Positions 24,901 through 36,953 of a stretch of DNA of 64,000 bases are shown one piece after another. The translations under genes and the position numbers were made by a program. The stretch is from assembly GCA_020747015.1 (NCBI GenBank), contig JAGTJM010000041.1:210532-274531 (forward strand), given 5' to 3'. Origin of the DNA: Pyrenochaeta sp. MPI-SDFR-AT-0127 (taxonomy: Eukaryota; Ascomycota; Dothideomycetes; Pleosporales; Cucurbitariaceae). Under the pieces are notes generated by a model. It made no database searches and was not told the DNA's origin. It saw only the letters and a list, made by a program, of their open reading frames with translations. Position 1 is the stretch's first letter, and each line of letters opens with the position of its first letter.

Positions 24901-25319
24901 TCCATATTTACTCCGCAAAGGTCAACTTAGGGTATAATTCACTTGACGACTTGAATCTCTACAACGTATCAAGAGACAAAGTGCATCGAAATATTCCACG
25001 AGCCATCGTTAGTCGCTTGTGCCAATTTTCTGGTCAACTCTACCTGTCATCCTTTGACGATTATGTAGAGTTCTGCACATCGCTTGGAATCGCGTGGACA
25101 GCCGCCAACAGCGATGTTATGCTTGGACCGGACGGTTTCATCACTCCTGGCCAAAAGCGGGGAAGTGTGGCACATGATTCCCAATTTTCGAAGAGCCCTT
25201 TACGCTTCTTAAAGGTTCTTATAACAAAGATACGACAGAACAGTGAGCATATTGAGAGGACACACATGGGCAGAATCTTTCAAGGAGTATAGTTAATAGA
25301 AAGTGACTTTAAGGTATAG
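15976..25319 (+). pseudogene. Giant DUF6606/DUF3638/DUF3645 protein gene, disrupted
   Basis: About 3100 codons matching the very large fungal proteins with DUF6606 (N-terminus, FEYLYNHLFLP), DUF3638 and DUF3645; these are often auto-labelled ubiquitinyl hydrolase, but their function is unproven. A P-loop-like NMGEGKSS lies at 22191-22214 and a DEAH motif (VYLDEAHTRGIDLRLP) at about 23935-23980. The reading frame is broken by: a shift near 16270-16310; a shift near 17770-17790; a shift near 18200-18240; TAA 18682-18684; a missing base in the A-run 19709-19715; TAG 24861-24863; TAG 25290-25292. The family C-terminus (THMGRIFQGV, then LIESDFKV) runs to TAG 25317-25319. The stops all fit CAA/CAG to TAA/TAG. 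The rest is well conserved, including a 1700-codon uninterrupted stretch, so inactivation is recent; homopolymer assembly errors could explain some shifts but not the stops. Confidence 0.85.
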
Positions 25320-28300
25320 AGTAAGGCGAGATATAGAGTACCTAACCCCTTAGTATTATCTTGTGGCAGACACGCAGCCGTAGTAGACACGTAGACACCA
25401 CTATAGCCGCTATGTTCTGCACAGAGCAGGTAGACAGGGGGATTAGCAAAAAAGTATGCAGGAGAGCAGTAATTATAGGTAGTAAATAGGTGTTTAGAGT
25501 TTAGGTTAGAGCTAGAATTTTTACTCTTAGGGGTAAAACCTACCTCTACGCGATGCGTATATTTTAACCCTAAATCGGGTTATAATCCCTTAGTTATTCT
25601 ACTTTAGGTATACGTATTAGTTAAACCCCTAAAATAAGCTATATTAAGGCTAGTATATATCTCTATATATCTATTATTATAACTATTATTAGGATATTTT
25701 CTCTTCTATTCTTATTACCTACTTCTTCTTACTTAAGAGACCTAATAATCTAATATTAGTAGCTATATAGATATAATTCTCCTAGACTATATATACTAGG
25801 GCCTAGTAAAATTAGAGGTAGAAGTACTATCTATCCTAGTATCTTCTATATTATTCTTTCTACTTATATATAATTACTAGAAAGTACCTTCTTTACCTAA
25901 TATTATCTTATATCTTTTATAATATAGTTACCTCTTCTATAGCCTCTATAAAAGCGCGATTCTACTATAATATCTATAGAACTATCTTTACTATTATTAC
26001 TATATTTCTATATACTTCTATAAAGTAATTATTACTAATTATAAGTATCTACCTATATTATAGATAGAAAGTAATATTACTACTTTCTCTAATAGGATAG
26101 CTCTCTTAGTATACCTAGTAGCGCCTATTTCTAGCTATACTTATAAGTATTATTCTAGCCTAGGCGCTATTTAGTACTAGTATTAAAGGTATCTTATAAA
26201 GGTATACTAGAAAATAGGTAAGATAATTAAATAGACTAAACTAACTTATATCCTTTAGTAATAGATTATATATAGAAACTATATAAGCGATTATTAGTAT
26301 ATAGATATTATCTAGTTATACCTAGAAGCTTCTAAGAAATTAATAATAGGTATAGTTATAGACTTAGATTCTTAAATAAAGGTACTCCTTAATATAGAAG
26401 CTAAAGAAGAGGTATAACTTACTAATAAGGTATAAGAGTCTACTATACTTATAGATAAGTTAGAGTATAATAAGAATACTAACTAGCTTTATAGGTATAA
26501 GTAGTTTTAATAGTTTACTTATAGGCTCCTATATCTAATTATATTTATATTAAAGATACTATCTTATTAAAATAAGAACTTCTATTTAGGAAGCTAGAAT
26601 ACTATTAAATAGCTTAGTAGCTCCGCCTCTAAAGCTTAGCTTAAGAAGCTAGTATAACTTACTAGTCTAGTACTAGATTAATATAAGAAAATACTAGTAT
26701 ATACGCCTTAGGCTATATACTACTAGTTACGTAGTTAGACTTAGTATTTTAATACCTATCTATTTAAGCTACCTTAGTAGTAAACTATATACTCTAGGTA
26801 CTAGTTATATCTCTATTACTTTCTCTACTATATCTTTTAAGTATAGTATATATATTAGTAGATAGTAAAGCTATTAATATATTACTTATATTACTAGATA
26901 AAGGGCGCTTTAGTAGTAGCGTAGACTATACTTATATTACTTCTAAAAGCTATATAGTCTATAAGGTAGTACTAGTTAAGTAGAGGTAGCTTATTTAGAA
27001 TAAGTACTTTCTAGATAGATATATATAGGAGCGTCTTTAGTAGATAGGCTAGCTTTAAGTATATACTAGTAGAGTTACTTTTATTATATTTTACTACTAT
27101 TATTTATAATATACCTAGTATATACCTTTACTCTATTACTAATAGGTAAGAGGATTAATATTAGTTAGTGTTTAATCCCCTAAGAAACCCTAAATAGAGA
27201 TAGTTTAATCCCTTAAATTACTACGCTTAAAAGAATTAATATCTTAGGAAATACCTATTTAAGAGGATATAATAACCCGCGTAATATATACTTAAATAGG
27301 TTTAATATTAGGGCTTTACTACTATTTCTAGGAATATTAAAGAGTATAATTTATAATTCTTAACCCCCTAATATATTAATAAGTAACTCTTAAATTATTA
27401 TACTTTTAGTATAGAACTAGGATTAATTTATATACTCTTACTATTACTAATTACTAATTAATAAGAAAAGGGTATCTTAGTATTAGAATTTATATAAGAT
27501 AGCTATTAAGGTATAGAGTAATAGAGTAATAATAATTACTACTATAATAGCGTATAGACCTATATCTAGTTAATAAAATTAATAGTTATAAACTATAATA
27601 ATATAATCTATTTTCTAGATTATTTTAGAATCTTAGTTTATAAGGAATACTATATAGCTATTATAAATATTAATAAGTATCTCTTATAGTACTACGCTTT
27701 ACCTACTATATTATATTAACTACTTATTAAGTACTATAGCTAGTATAAAATAGTTAACCTAAAGGTAATTAAGTTACTAAAGTAGTCTACTAACCTAATT
27801 AATATACTTAGACTACTACTAGAAGGGCTATAGTATAAAATATATAGATATATTACTACTAACTATAATAAGCTTTATATATACTATAAAAAGAAATATA
27901 AATAAGTATAAATAAGGGATAAAAGCTTATTATATAATACTATAAAAGTTTAGAGCTTTTTCTATATAAGTAGGTTATAGAAATATTTTAGAATTAATTA
28001 GAATAAGGTAGAAGATATAGAAACTTTAGATAATAAGTATAAACTTAAAGAGTATCTTACTAAGTTTAAGCTAATATAAGAGCTTATAGAAAAAGACTTA
28101 TAAGTACTTAAAGATACTATAAAGACTAATAGGATAGGATAGTATAAGTATATAGGTTAAATAGGCTTCTTTAAAGATTAGAATCTTATACTAACCTATA
28201 GTAGTAGCTAGAATTAGGGCTAAGTCTAGTTTTTATTTAAGAACTAGATATTTAAGGTTTATAGGAGATTATATTATATAGCTAGAGTCTAGAATATTTT

Positions 28301-28756
28301 AAACTCTATTCTAGTTAGGTTCCTAAAGGCTAATATACCTTAAATTTAAGTATCTTAATTAGTATATTAAGTTATATATTCTATTTAATTTATATACCTA
28401 TAACCTATTTAGTTACGGTTAGTAGGGTTATATATAAGAGTTAGGGATAAGTTAGTAAAACTATTAGTATATAATAAATACTAGAAGATTTATATTAGAA
28501 GATATTCTAATATAATTAGTAGTAATTATAAAAATAAATATATAACTAGCTATATAATAGGATATAGAAGGTAGGTAATAAAAGTAATATATAGCCTATA
28601 GTATAATATTATTAGTAGTATATAATTATTTTAAACCTATTTAATAGCCTAGGAATATATTATTATTATCTATTTAATTTAAATCTACTAGTCGTAGTTT
28701 AAATATACCTAGAATAGTAGAGGAATATATAGTAGGGTTAGAGTTAGAGTTAGAGT

Positions 28757-28807
28757 TCCTTTTACTAAAAAGTAGTTATATAGATAATAAAGCTATATAT
28801 AGTATCT
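28757..28807 (+). repeat. 51-bp direct repeat, copy 1
   Basis: Starts TCCTTTTACTAAAAAGTAG; a second copy with two mismatches lies at 30273-30323, 1516 bp downstream. Weaker similarity continues about 35 bp beyond both copies. This could be the repeated end of an inserted element, or two copies of one small element. Confidence 0.65.
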
Positions 28808-30272
28808 AAACTCTTTATAGGTAAGTAAAGCCTACTTAGGGACTACGTATTAGGATAACTAAACTACGAGTAGTTTAGGCTTATATAAGCCAAGTATAGT
28901 AGAATAGAAATCTATAGGTTAGGTAATCCTACTATACCTCTCTTTAAAATTAAATATTTTTAATTTAATTAGTCTATAGATAGAGATATATAGAGTAGGT
29001 AAGATATTACTAGTTAGAGGCAAACTTCTTATTTCTTAGTAAAGAAAGGTCTATATATATATAAGGTATTTATGTATAGAGTATAGGGCGCTAGAAGTTA
29101 GTATTTTTTCTTTTTATTTACTTAATAGTAAGTTACTTATAATAGAGTTACTTAAGGATAAATACTATCCTCTTCTTTCTATAGAATAGAGTATATACTA
29201 TAGTATATTATTAGTAGACTACCTTAAGAAGAGTATTAATAGCTCCCTATTTACTAGAATAGTACTTTAAATAGACTAGGTATAGAGTAATATATATAGT
29301 AGGTACTTCTATATTTCTTTCCTAGAGAAGTTAGGGGTCTAACTACTAATAGTAGTAGTAAAGAGCTAGTAGAACAAGAGATCTTAGTTATATAATATAT
29401 TATCCTAGAGGGTAAGTAGTATTAGTAGTTTACTAGAAAGAGTAAGCTACCTTCTTCTAAATATATAGACGAAGTATATATAGGCTATCTAAGTAGATAT
29501 ACTATATTTAGCGCGTCTAGTAATATTAGATAGGCTCTACTTATATTTAAAGGGGACGTCTCCTAGTATAGTTTATTATAGAGTATAGTTATATTTATAT
29601 AGTAGATACTACCTCTAGTATATCGTGTAGATAGTATATAAGTAGATACTAAAGTTATAGGTATACTCTTTAGTATACTAGACTATAGAGGTTTTTTAAG
29701 TAGCGTATACTATTTATATAATATTAGTACTATCTATATATAGTATAAATATTTACTAGGGTAGTAGTTATATTTTAAGTATTAGGATATATTCTATTAT
29801 TTCTATCCTAATATAGAGACTAGATAGTTTACTAGGGTTAGTAATATAGTAGGAATAGTATACCTATTAGAGTTATCCTAATTATCTTATTTACTTATAT
29901 AGCTATTATTAGATAGACTTTCTAGTATAAAGGCTAGATAAATCTATTATATATATTATATTTATAGTAGGTAGTATAATAATATTATAGGTATATAGTT
30001 TATTTATAGTAGTATATAAGAGCGTTATATATATATTTCTATATAGAATTTAATTTCTTATCTAAAAAATAGAGAGGAGAGAAGGTACCTATATTTAGTA
30101 GGAGTAAAGATATATATATATTAATAGAAAATATTAGGTTAAGAGTCTCTTTTCTCTCTTCTTCTTCTTAATAGAAGTTTAGAAAATATCTTAAAATTTT
30201 TAGTAAAGTCTAAATATCTATAGCGCAGGTTATATATAGATATTCTAACTACTTTTTTATTCCTAATATAAA

Positions 30273-30323
30273 TCCTTTTACTAAAAAGTAGTTATATAGA
30301 TAATAAAGCCGTATATAGTATCT
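30273..30323 (+). repeat. 51-bp direct repeat, copy 2
   Basis: Partner of the repeat at 28757-28807. The two differences (a CTA/CCG change) are transitions of the RIP type. Confidence 0.65.
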
Positions 30324-30559
30324 ACGACCCTTTTAGCTAAGCGTACCCTACTTAAATAGCTATAATATTTATAAGAAAGTATACTACTCTATAAAATAGT
30401 TAAAAGAAGTTAAAGGTTATTTTAACTTATATAAGGATTTTTAGAATCTAGTTTAGAAGATATAGATTTTATTATATCTATAATTAGAATTTAAAATAGT
30501 AAATAGATTAAATAGTTAGTAAATAAAAACTATTTTCTATTATTCTAATTAGAGATTTT

Positions 30560-30700
30560 TAAATAAGTATACTTAAGTACTTTAACTACTTTTATAAGGT
30601 TAAAGTACTTAAGTATAAATTTTAGATAGTTAAACTATCTAAGCTTATTTTCTTTATTTAATTATATAAGCCATAATAGACCTTAGGTAATAATCTTTAG
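30560..30700. repeat. Diverged relative of the palindromic element at 58376-59601
   Basis: The stretch around 30630-30690 (AACTATCTAAGCTTATTTTC, TTTATTTAATTA, TTAGGTAATAAT) resembles 59048-59110 inside the right arm of the long palindrome. Nearby 30571-30625 is itself palindromic around TTTTATAA. This suggests two members of one repeat family. Confidence 0.5.
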
Positions 30701-31180
30701 AAGTATATAGTCTTCTATAGAATCTTATTAGATTAGTATATTATTTATTAGTTTAGTACGAGTACTAAGTAAGATATTAAGAAAAGGCGTATCTTTTAGC
30801 TTAAGTCCTAAATCTATTACCTATAGAATATATCATTATTTATAGAAGTTACTTTCTTTAGTTCTTTATTTATAATTTTTAATTTTAACTATCTTAATAA
30901 TTTAATTACTATAGATATTAGTATATTAACTAACTTTATTTTAAATATAAATAGCTATTTAAAGCTTTAATAGTAAAATTATAAGTATAATTAATATATT
31001 TAGATAGATAATAATAAATATCTATTTTTAGAAATAGTAATAGTTACTATTACTAGAAAAGTAGTAACTCTAAGTAGTAATAAGAGCCATAAGTATAAGA
31101 ATAAAGAGGTAAAGTTATAAGGGTATAAGGGTAAAAAGGGAAAGTTATAAGTATAGCTAGCTAAAAACCATAGAATTTAA

Positions 31181-33195
31181 ACGCAGTCGTGTTGGGCTAC
31201 CCAATCTCTGGGTACATGCCAAGCAAATGCATAAACACAGCTGATACAAGCGGGCCTCTGAGAATTGCGGAGTCACTTAATGAGCGTGGAAACGTACTTG
31301 TTCTTGCTGGATAAGCAAAGGTGACTGATGAGCAATTATGATATGTAAGCTAGATGTTCTGAAAATTTGGCTCAAAGCTTGGAGACGTTATTGAAGCTAG
31401 ACCTGTCATATATCTGAGTGTTTTAGCGATGCCGCCCAAATGAGTAGGAGACTTTGCGCCTACATTCAACTTGTATAACTCCGCTTTCACATCCATTATG
31501 CTATAGTCATTGCTCAGGGCATCTGGTAACATGATTTCACGAATCTCTTTAATCCTCTTTCTTAAGAAAGTATCTGATCTAGTGTAGGCTGCACCTCGAA
31601 GAAGCCGATTATTGATGTAACTAAGCGTTTATAGCACGCAGAACAGTCAGTAATTGACCTCTGGACCAGTATCTGCTTGGTAACGCAACCGCGCCTTCAG
31701 AGTGTGAGCTCATAACATCAGCTTGAAGCGTCCTGTTAATCCCTTTAGCATACATATAACATAGAAGATTGAGCTTTTTTCTTCCACAAAAGTAACTATG
31801 TTAGTTATCTTTTACTATTATCTTCATTCTACGAGTATATAGGCTTATTAGAATTACGCTGACGTTGACACTTGCTACCAAATTTACATAGCTCGTCCTC
31901 ATAGTGAAAACGAGGGGTACTTCTCACACGGCCATCATACTCATACCACTAACTTAGTTATTCATAAACAGCTGGCTGTGTGGTAGTTACAATGTAGCTG
32001 GCGGGCTTTGGGTCCAATGATAGACGCCGCGACGAGCTGCCGACGTACCTACTGACAGAGCTGAGAAGTACCCTTGAACCTTGTGAGTGCGATCTCTTCT
32101 ATTTACTTCTTTGGAAGATGCACTGACAGATCCTCGCAGACCAGAACGCGACGATCACAGCTCACATGCACAACTCGCACTTTCAGCTTCTACGAGTTCT
32201 AGATGCAAGCGACGTGCTGCCAACGACTCTCTCTGTGCGACAAACTGAATCAAAGGCTCCCCGTCGTCCTACGCCTCACGGCGGCAATAGTGGCGAAGAA
32301 ACGATCTTGACAACGGCAGCCCGGTACAAGACATGATCAGGAGATGATGCACACATTTCCGCAATGATCGGAATGGTCTGGCATGGTCTGGTCTATACCC
32401 TCAGACCAGACCAGACCTGTTGAAGCAAGTGATTGTATTATTGTTTTTAGATGCGGGCGGAATGCCTCATATATATGTACGCATGCCTGACGCCTGTTAC
32501 ATGTATGCTTCAGCCACCGTGATATCCGACAACAAGTATACTTAGGTAAGAGTGGGCATATCGACAGAGGTGGCAGTGGATAAGTAGTAACGCTTATCGA
32601 AAGACGTCAGTCTGGCATCACTCATCATCACGACAGTGCGTAGGATGACAGTTGGCGCAAAGGGTACTATGTGATTACGATGCTAATACCATAGCGCCCA
32701 ATTACATCTTTTTAATCACTATTAGAGCTCTATCAGAGCTCTGTCAGCCAGTAATTGCTGTCAAAGCTAATAGCATGTCAACTTCGAGATCCTCTACCAC
32801 TAAATTTTATAGGGGAATTTTTTCGCTTTATGGAATAATTAAACGATCATCTTTATTTGGTGTATTTTCAAGCTCTTCTATCATATTCTATGCAAGAATA
32901 GCTTTTGAAGCAGTGTATTCAAGAATGTTTCTAGTTGCTATACCAGACATCCAAAAATGAGAACAACGTCTACCTCGGTCTCTCTGTCCTATTCTCACGG
33001 GTCTTTATGGGTTTTCTAACCGTCCCAAACCTCTACTTGCCTCCCTCTCCATCAACAGCAGCATTCCTAGGGTAGGCCAAGGCCAATATGGATAGAGCTA
33101 GTCGAGCGTTAGCCGATGCCTTCGGTTAAAGTCATACTGTAGATTAACAGTATCTTTATAGGTACGAAGAGAAAGATAATTCATAGAAAACCTCC
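31181..33195. other. Gene-poor island with minus-strand coding remnants
   Basis: Balanced composition. The minus strand at about 31200-31620 carries open pieces (FLRKRIKEIREIMLPDALSN, THLGGIAKTLRYMTG) and at 32650-32950 pieces such as ASKAILA-stop-NMIEELENTP, where the stop fits CAG-to-TAG. They look like decayed exons, but I cannot name a family. A hairpin at 32385-32412 is listed separately. Confidence 0.35.
32385..32412. repeat. 10-bp perfect hairpin with 8-nt loop
   Basis: GGTCTGGTCT, loop ATACCCTC, then AGACCAGACC. The same GGTCTGG word occurs once more just upstream and the complement once more just downstream, so the fold can extend. Function unknown. Confidence 0.8.
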
Positions 33196-34884
33196 TCACT
33201 CCTTCCTCAACCCAAACTCCTCCTTAATCACAACCCCTAGCCTCCGGATACCTTCCTCAATACTCTCGGCTGGCGCCGCCGCATAGGTCGCCCTATAATA
33301 CAGCTCAGCCGTGCCCTCCCTCAGCTCCGCCAAAAACGAGCTTCCCCGCATTACCAACACCCCATGTTCAACAGCGTGCATAAAAACCCTTTTCTCAATT
33401 TCTTCGACCGTCAGTTCCCCGAATCTTGGATGCTTGGTGACATCCACCCTCATCCAATGAAACATCCCAGCCATCGGAGGGTTCCACCCCACGACGCTGC
33501 GGGGGAGATACATCTCGCAAGCCTTGAGTATATTATCCCGACGTTGCGTATACGCGCGGCGGATATGAATCAGCCAACTGAGGTATCCCGCATGCCCCCA
33601 GTGATCATCTAGCAACTTGAAGAGCAAGAGCTGCGCCATGCCCGACGGCCCCTGAGTCGACACATCCGCATGCTTCTGATACTTTTCCACAATCTGTGCG
33701 GGAGCCGTGATCCAACCGATTCTCGACCCAGGGGACAAGACCTTGGAGAAGGAATCGAGGCGCATGACGCGCCCGTCCGAATCCATGGAGAGCAAGCTCG
33801 GAACCAAACCAGCCAGGAATTCGGCATGGGATGTTGGCTCTTGCGCCTCTTTATCGCCCCCGCCACTGTGGGAGCCCGTGTATGGTGGCATTTGCAGGAA
33901 ATAGTACGGCTCGTCTTCGAGGATGAAGAGGTCGTGTTTCTGGCATACGACGTAGAGAGAGCGCCGGCGGGCTGCGGATTGCGTCGCGCCCGTCGGGTTC
34001 TGGCCCGTGGGGATTGTGTACAGGAGGTGGGGTTTGCGGCCTCGGGCTTCGGTGTCCCATTCCGAAAGCAATTTATCCATTTCATCGGGGAGCAGGCCCT
34101 CAGCATCCATGGGGATGCTCGCAGGGGTGATGCCCATGGGTGTTGCTGTCTCGATGGCAGCCGAGAAGGTGTATTCCTCGTAGAGCATTGTGTCCCCGGG
34201 ACGGGCGAGGATACGCAGAGCCATGTCAAGGGCCGACGTACTACCAATGGTCATATTGCAGCGCCAGTCCTCGTAAGGGGGGTTGTGTATCATTTCTGTA
34301 TGCTCTGTAATCCAGCGGAGGAGCTGGGCGGAGCCGGAACCTTGACCATAGTTGAAAGCGGTGGAAATGTCGAATATTGATTTTTCGGATACCAGGTCAT
34401 GTTTCCCAGCTGTGAGCACTACCCCAGAGTCTTTGGTTTCGGCTTCGGAGAAGTGGCCAATAGTGGGGACCTTGATGGACAGCTCTTCGAAAGGGAAGTA
34501 CTCGCTGGATGGGAGGCCGCCACCTAGAGAGATGAGACCCGGATTGCTAAGGAAACTGGTAGTTTGCTTGAGAGAATTGCCCTTACGGATGCGGGCTTCG
34601 GTGCTGAGGATATCTGAAGGTCACTTGTGAGCAATTATTGTAAAAATTTCCCTATAGCAAATCCCCACCATTTTCCTCCCCAACCCCACTAAATCATTTA
34701 AAAAAAATTACTCACGATCCCACCGTTTTGCCTTTGGCTTCCCCTCATAATTCCTCAGCCGGAAATTTACACTATCCACTGGCGCCGCAACCCCCCATTG
34801 GCTCTTATCCGCCTTCCTCCGCCCATGCACCTCACTACTCTTGACATATGCGGCCAGTGGGTCCGGCAGCGTAACAACCATCAT
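33196..34884 (-). CDS. Aromatic/2-aminoadipate aminotransferase (ARO8-like)
   Basis: Two exons on the minus strand, 34884-34716 and 34613-33196, with a 102-bp intron (GTGAGT...CAG), encode 528 residues. It is a class I/II PLP aminotransferase of the ARO8/KAT type: KRWDHILSTEARIRKG spans the splice, then LISLGGGLPSSEYFPF, STAFNYGQGSGSAQLL, TIPTGQNPTGATQS, and the PLP lysine in DSFSKVLSPGSRIGW (Lys347). Such enzymes transaminate aromatic 2-oxo acids, 2-oxoadipate and chain-extended analogues with glutamate. The start is uncertain: family-like sequence (ASLSNIEVTPVTN) continues upstream in frame to 34926 without an ATG, so the original start may be lost or in another exon; 34884 is the first Met. 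No internal stops, so probably active. It borders remnants of LEU2 and branched-chain aminotransferase genes and a homocitrate synthase. Confidence 0.9.
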
Positions 34885-34926
34885 ATTTGTCACAGGCGTT
34901 ACCTCAATGTTAGACAGGGACGCCAC

Positions 34927-35429
34927 TCTTATTCTTTTCGTTGGGTCCTCGACAAAACCCTAACGGCCGTTTGGATGAAGTATGTTTGTGGATGTAATAA
35001 ATGGGAGGGCAAAGTCTCATGTCAGGTTGCTAGTTTTTCATTGTGAGGCGACCCCAGCCTTTTATCTCCAAAAAGGCCCGTATTATCAATGGTCCCAACA
35101 TCCAGCGACCTACCCAAGCTCAAGTACTTCGCGGACCCTGCAACGCCTGGCCTGCATCCGGCACAGCTAGGCACGGATCGGACAATTCAAAACCATCGCA
35201 TTGCATGCATCAAGCCCAGAATCGAACAAAACACGCGCACTCCAGTTGTATTGCGAGCATGCAATGGGCAGCGGGTTGCCGAGTCCATTGCGTGTTCACT
35301 GACCCTGATTGTTGCTCCTCTCAGTATCCTGTCCCGATACAGGTCAGCAGGCGGCGAGCTCCTCACAGACAGATAGAGTGTCTAAACAAGCTATACCAAG
35401 TGGAGAACAGTGGGCAGGCGCGGTGGAGT
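34927..35429. other. Intergenic, nothing recognised
   Basis: Upstream region of the aminotransferase and 3' side of the LEU2-like remnant. Several chance ORFs overlap on the plus strand, but none resembles a protein family. Confidence 0.45.
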
Positions 35430-35832
35430 ATATATAAGAGGAGGCCATGTATAGGCTCGTAAAGTCCACGGACGCAGGAGCTTCCCTTCCCTCCATCGGG
35501 CATGAAGCATAGAATTGTGCTAGGGAGCAGTCTAATCCTGCCCCGGATAGCGCTGGCCTGGTCGCTAAGGATGTTTCCAAACATGTCGCTAGCCAATACC
35601 ACCCCATTGAGCTTGGTCAGATCTAACACCATGATTATGGCAGCGTTGTCAATCAGCATACGGCGCAGCTTAATCTCTGGAAATTCTTTAGCCGTCACCT
35701 CACTGACAACGCCCCGCCATAACCTTCCACAAGCTGCGAGTACATTCGCTTTACCCAGGCTAGTCACAGCGATTGGCGGGTAGGCTACAGGTGGTTTCCG
35801 TCAAAGACAACAATGATACGCTCTGTTGCCAT
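35430..35832 (-). pseudogene. 3-isopropylmalate dehydrogenase (LEU2-type) remnant
   Basis: On the minus strand the start ATG 35832 gives MATERIIVVFDGNHL, the N-terminal strand of LEU2-type decarboxylating dehydrogenases (family: IVVFGGDHCGPE), then a stop. The next recognisable text is from the family's second half (SLGKANVLA, LWRGVVSEV, LIDNAAIIMV, LNGVVLASDMFG, LYEPIHG), so about 170 central residues are deleted. The metal-binding motif MFGDIISDEAS has become MFGNILSDQAS. Similarity ends at the EPIHG motif near 35430. The sequence is closer to LEU2 than to the homoisocitrate dehydrogenase LYS12, which has NLYGDILSDAAA here. It is certainly dead, and its position between two aminotransferase genes is notable. 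Confidence 0.85.
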
Positions 35833-36296
35833 GGCTATTCTCGATTGCGTGCTAGCTGGAAGACTTGAATGACGCCGGGTCTGCTTGAGCCAGTCTCCTT
35901 GTTGTTTATGTGTATATACATAGCCCTGGCTAATGTATGTCATCTTGGCAAGCACTCGAACCTTCATCTCGAGCCTGCAATGACTCGGACGAGTGAAGAT
36001 CAGTAATTACGTATTTAACCTATGTCAAATTTTCGTAGCAAGCAAGGAAGGTAGTAGTACATTGGTATAGTAAACCTGTCCACACGCTTCGCCGCCGTCG
36101 GTCAACTACTATGCAGATGGCACATTGCATCATGGGATCTCATATCTTTCTCCTGTGCCCCCCTAGTCATGTAGGCATGTCTTGTGCAATCAAAGTGTGA
36201 GAATTTACGTGTAGGCGGGTTTAGCGTTCAGCCCATTGAAGGCATGAAACGGCTGCCAACATCAAAAGAGTTTCCAAAACCCCAAGACTGCAGTCA
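35833..36296. other. Intergenic, nothing recognised
   Basis: Region between the divergent LEU2-like and branched-chain aminotransferase remnants; it would have been a shared promoter region when both genes were alive. Confidence 0.4.
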
Positions 36297-36953
36297 ATGG
36301 CCCCCGTTCAGTACACTTACTCGCGGGAATCAGCGACATGGAGCGCGCCCCATTTCATTAGAGACCCACATCTCCGCATCCATGGCCTTGCCGTGGCTCT
36401 CAAATCTTCAAGGGCATTGCGTACACCAACGAACGGCCTCTGGCAGTCCCGGCCTCAGATTAATGCGGCCTAATTTGCGTACTCGGCGGGCGTCGTTGCC
36501 ATACCTCCCATGCCCGAAGCGCTCTTCTTGCAGCCGTGCATTTCGCCATTGTGCTTAACAATAAGTTGGTGCTGCCGTATGATAGCTGACAAACCCGGAA
36601 TCCCTCTACGCACAGGTCATGTCTAGGGTCTGCGCGCCGATGATCGGAAGCGCAGGCTGTGCAGCGCCGAAGGATACCTGCAGCGCTAAGATAGGCGGTA
36701 ACTATGCGCCAACTGTGGCTACCATGCAGAGCGCAGAGGCGAATAGATACGGATTGGCACTGCATCTGGACAGCACAACACACACCATGGCCAATGATTT
36801 CTCGGCCAGCGGCCTTGTTGAAGTGCGTGTTAAGGGTAAGGGAACCACACTGGCATTTCCCGACAATCCTATCATTCTTCGGAGCATCACCGTTGACAAC
36901 CTATGTTGAATTGCAGGATCGTTTGGATGACAAGTCCAGAGGCGGGCAGGTGA
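36297..36953 (+). pseudogene. Branched-chain aminotransferase (class IV) pseudogene
   Basis: ATG 36297 opens MAPVQYTYSRESATWSAPHF, then IRDPHLRIHGLAVAL, an N-terminus typical of fungal BCAT-like enzymes (fold type IV PLP). FAYSAGVVAIPPMPEALFLQ follows after an in-frame TAA (CAA-to-TAA type). In a second frame come KIGGNYAPTVATMQSAEA with the PLP lysine region, ALHLDSTTHTMANDFSASG, LRSITVDNLC and, after further stops, IAGSFG and QVQRRA. Reading needs at least one frame change, and the middle section near 36480-36640 is scrambled. The C-terminal part is missing; a splice-like GTGAGT...TTAG follows at about 36951-37001. The live relative would interconvert branched-chain or extended amino acids and their 2-oxo acids, matching the neighbouring LEU2-like and homocitrate synthase-like genes. 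Confidence 0.75.

Larger units (their letters stand above)
25320..31180. repeat. RIP-bleached repeat block
   Basis: About 5.9 kb of extremely TA-rich DNA in which CpA is almost absent and every frame is full of TAG/TAA. It begins directly after the DUF3638 gene (a short balanced stretch to about 25450) and ends sharply near 31180. It must be several nested transposons, but I cannot assign families. Internal landmarks are the direct repeats at 28757 and 30273, a palindromic motif near 30571-30625 and a lysine-rich tail-like frame at 31060-31160. Confidence 0.75.

Noticed and set aside
28733..28758. Interstitial telomere repeat (GGTTAGAGTTAGAG)
   Set aside because: The unit is TTAGAG, not TTAGGG, only three or four copies occur, and a G-to-A change inside GGG is not the usual RIP context.
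32652..32960. 102-codon plus-strand frame
   Set aside because: The minus strand reads better as a decayed exon with CAG-to-TAG changes; neither matches a known family.
33609..34380. Long frames of 212 and 236 codons over the aminotransferase
   Set aside because: Other-frame shadows of the ARO8-like gene, which has full family conservation.
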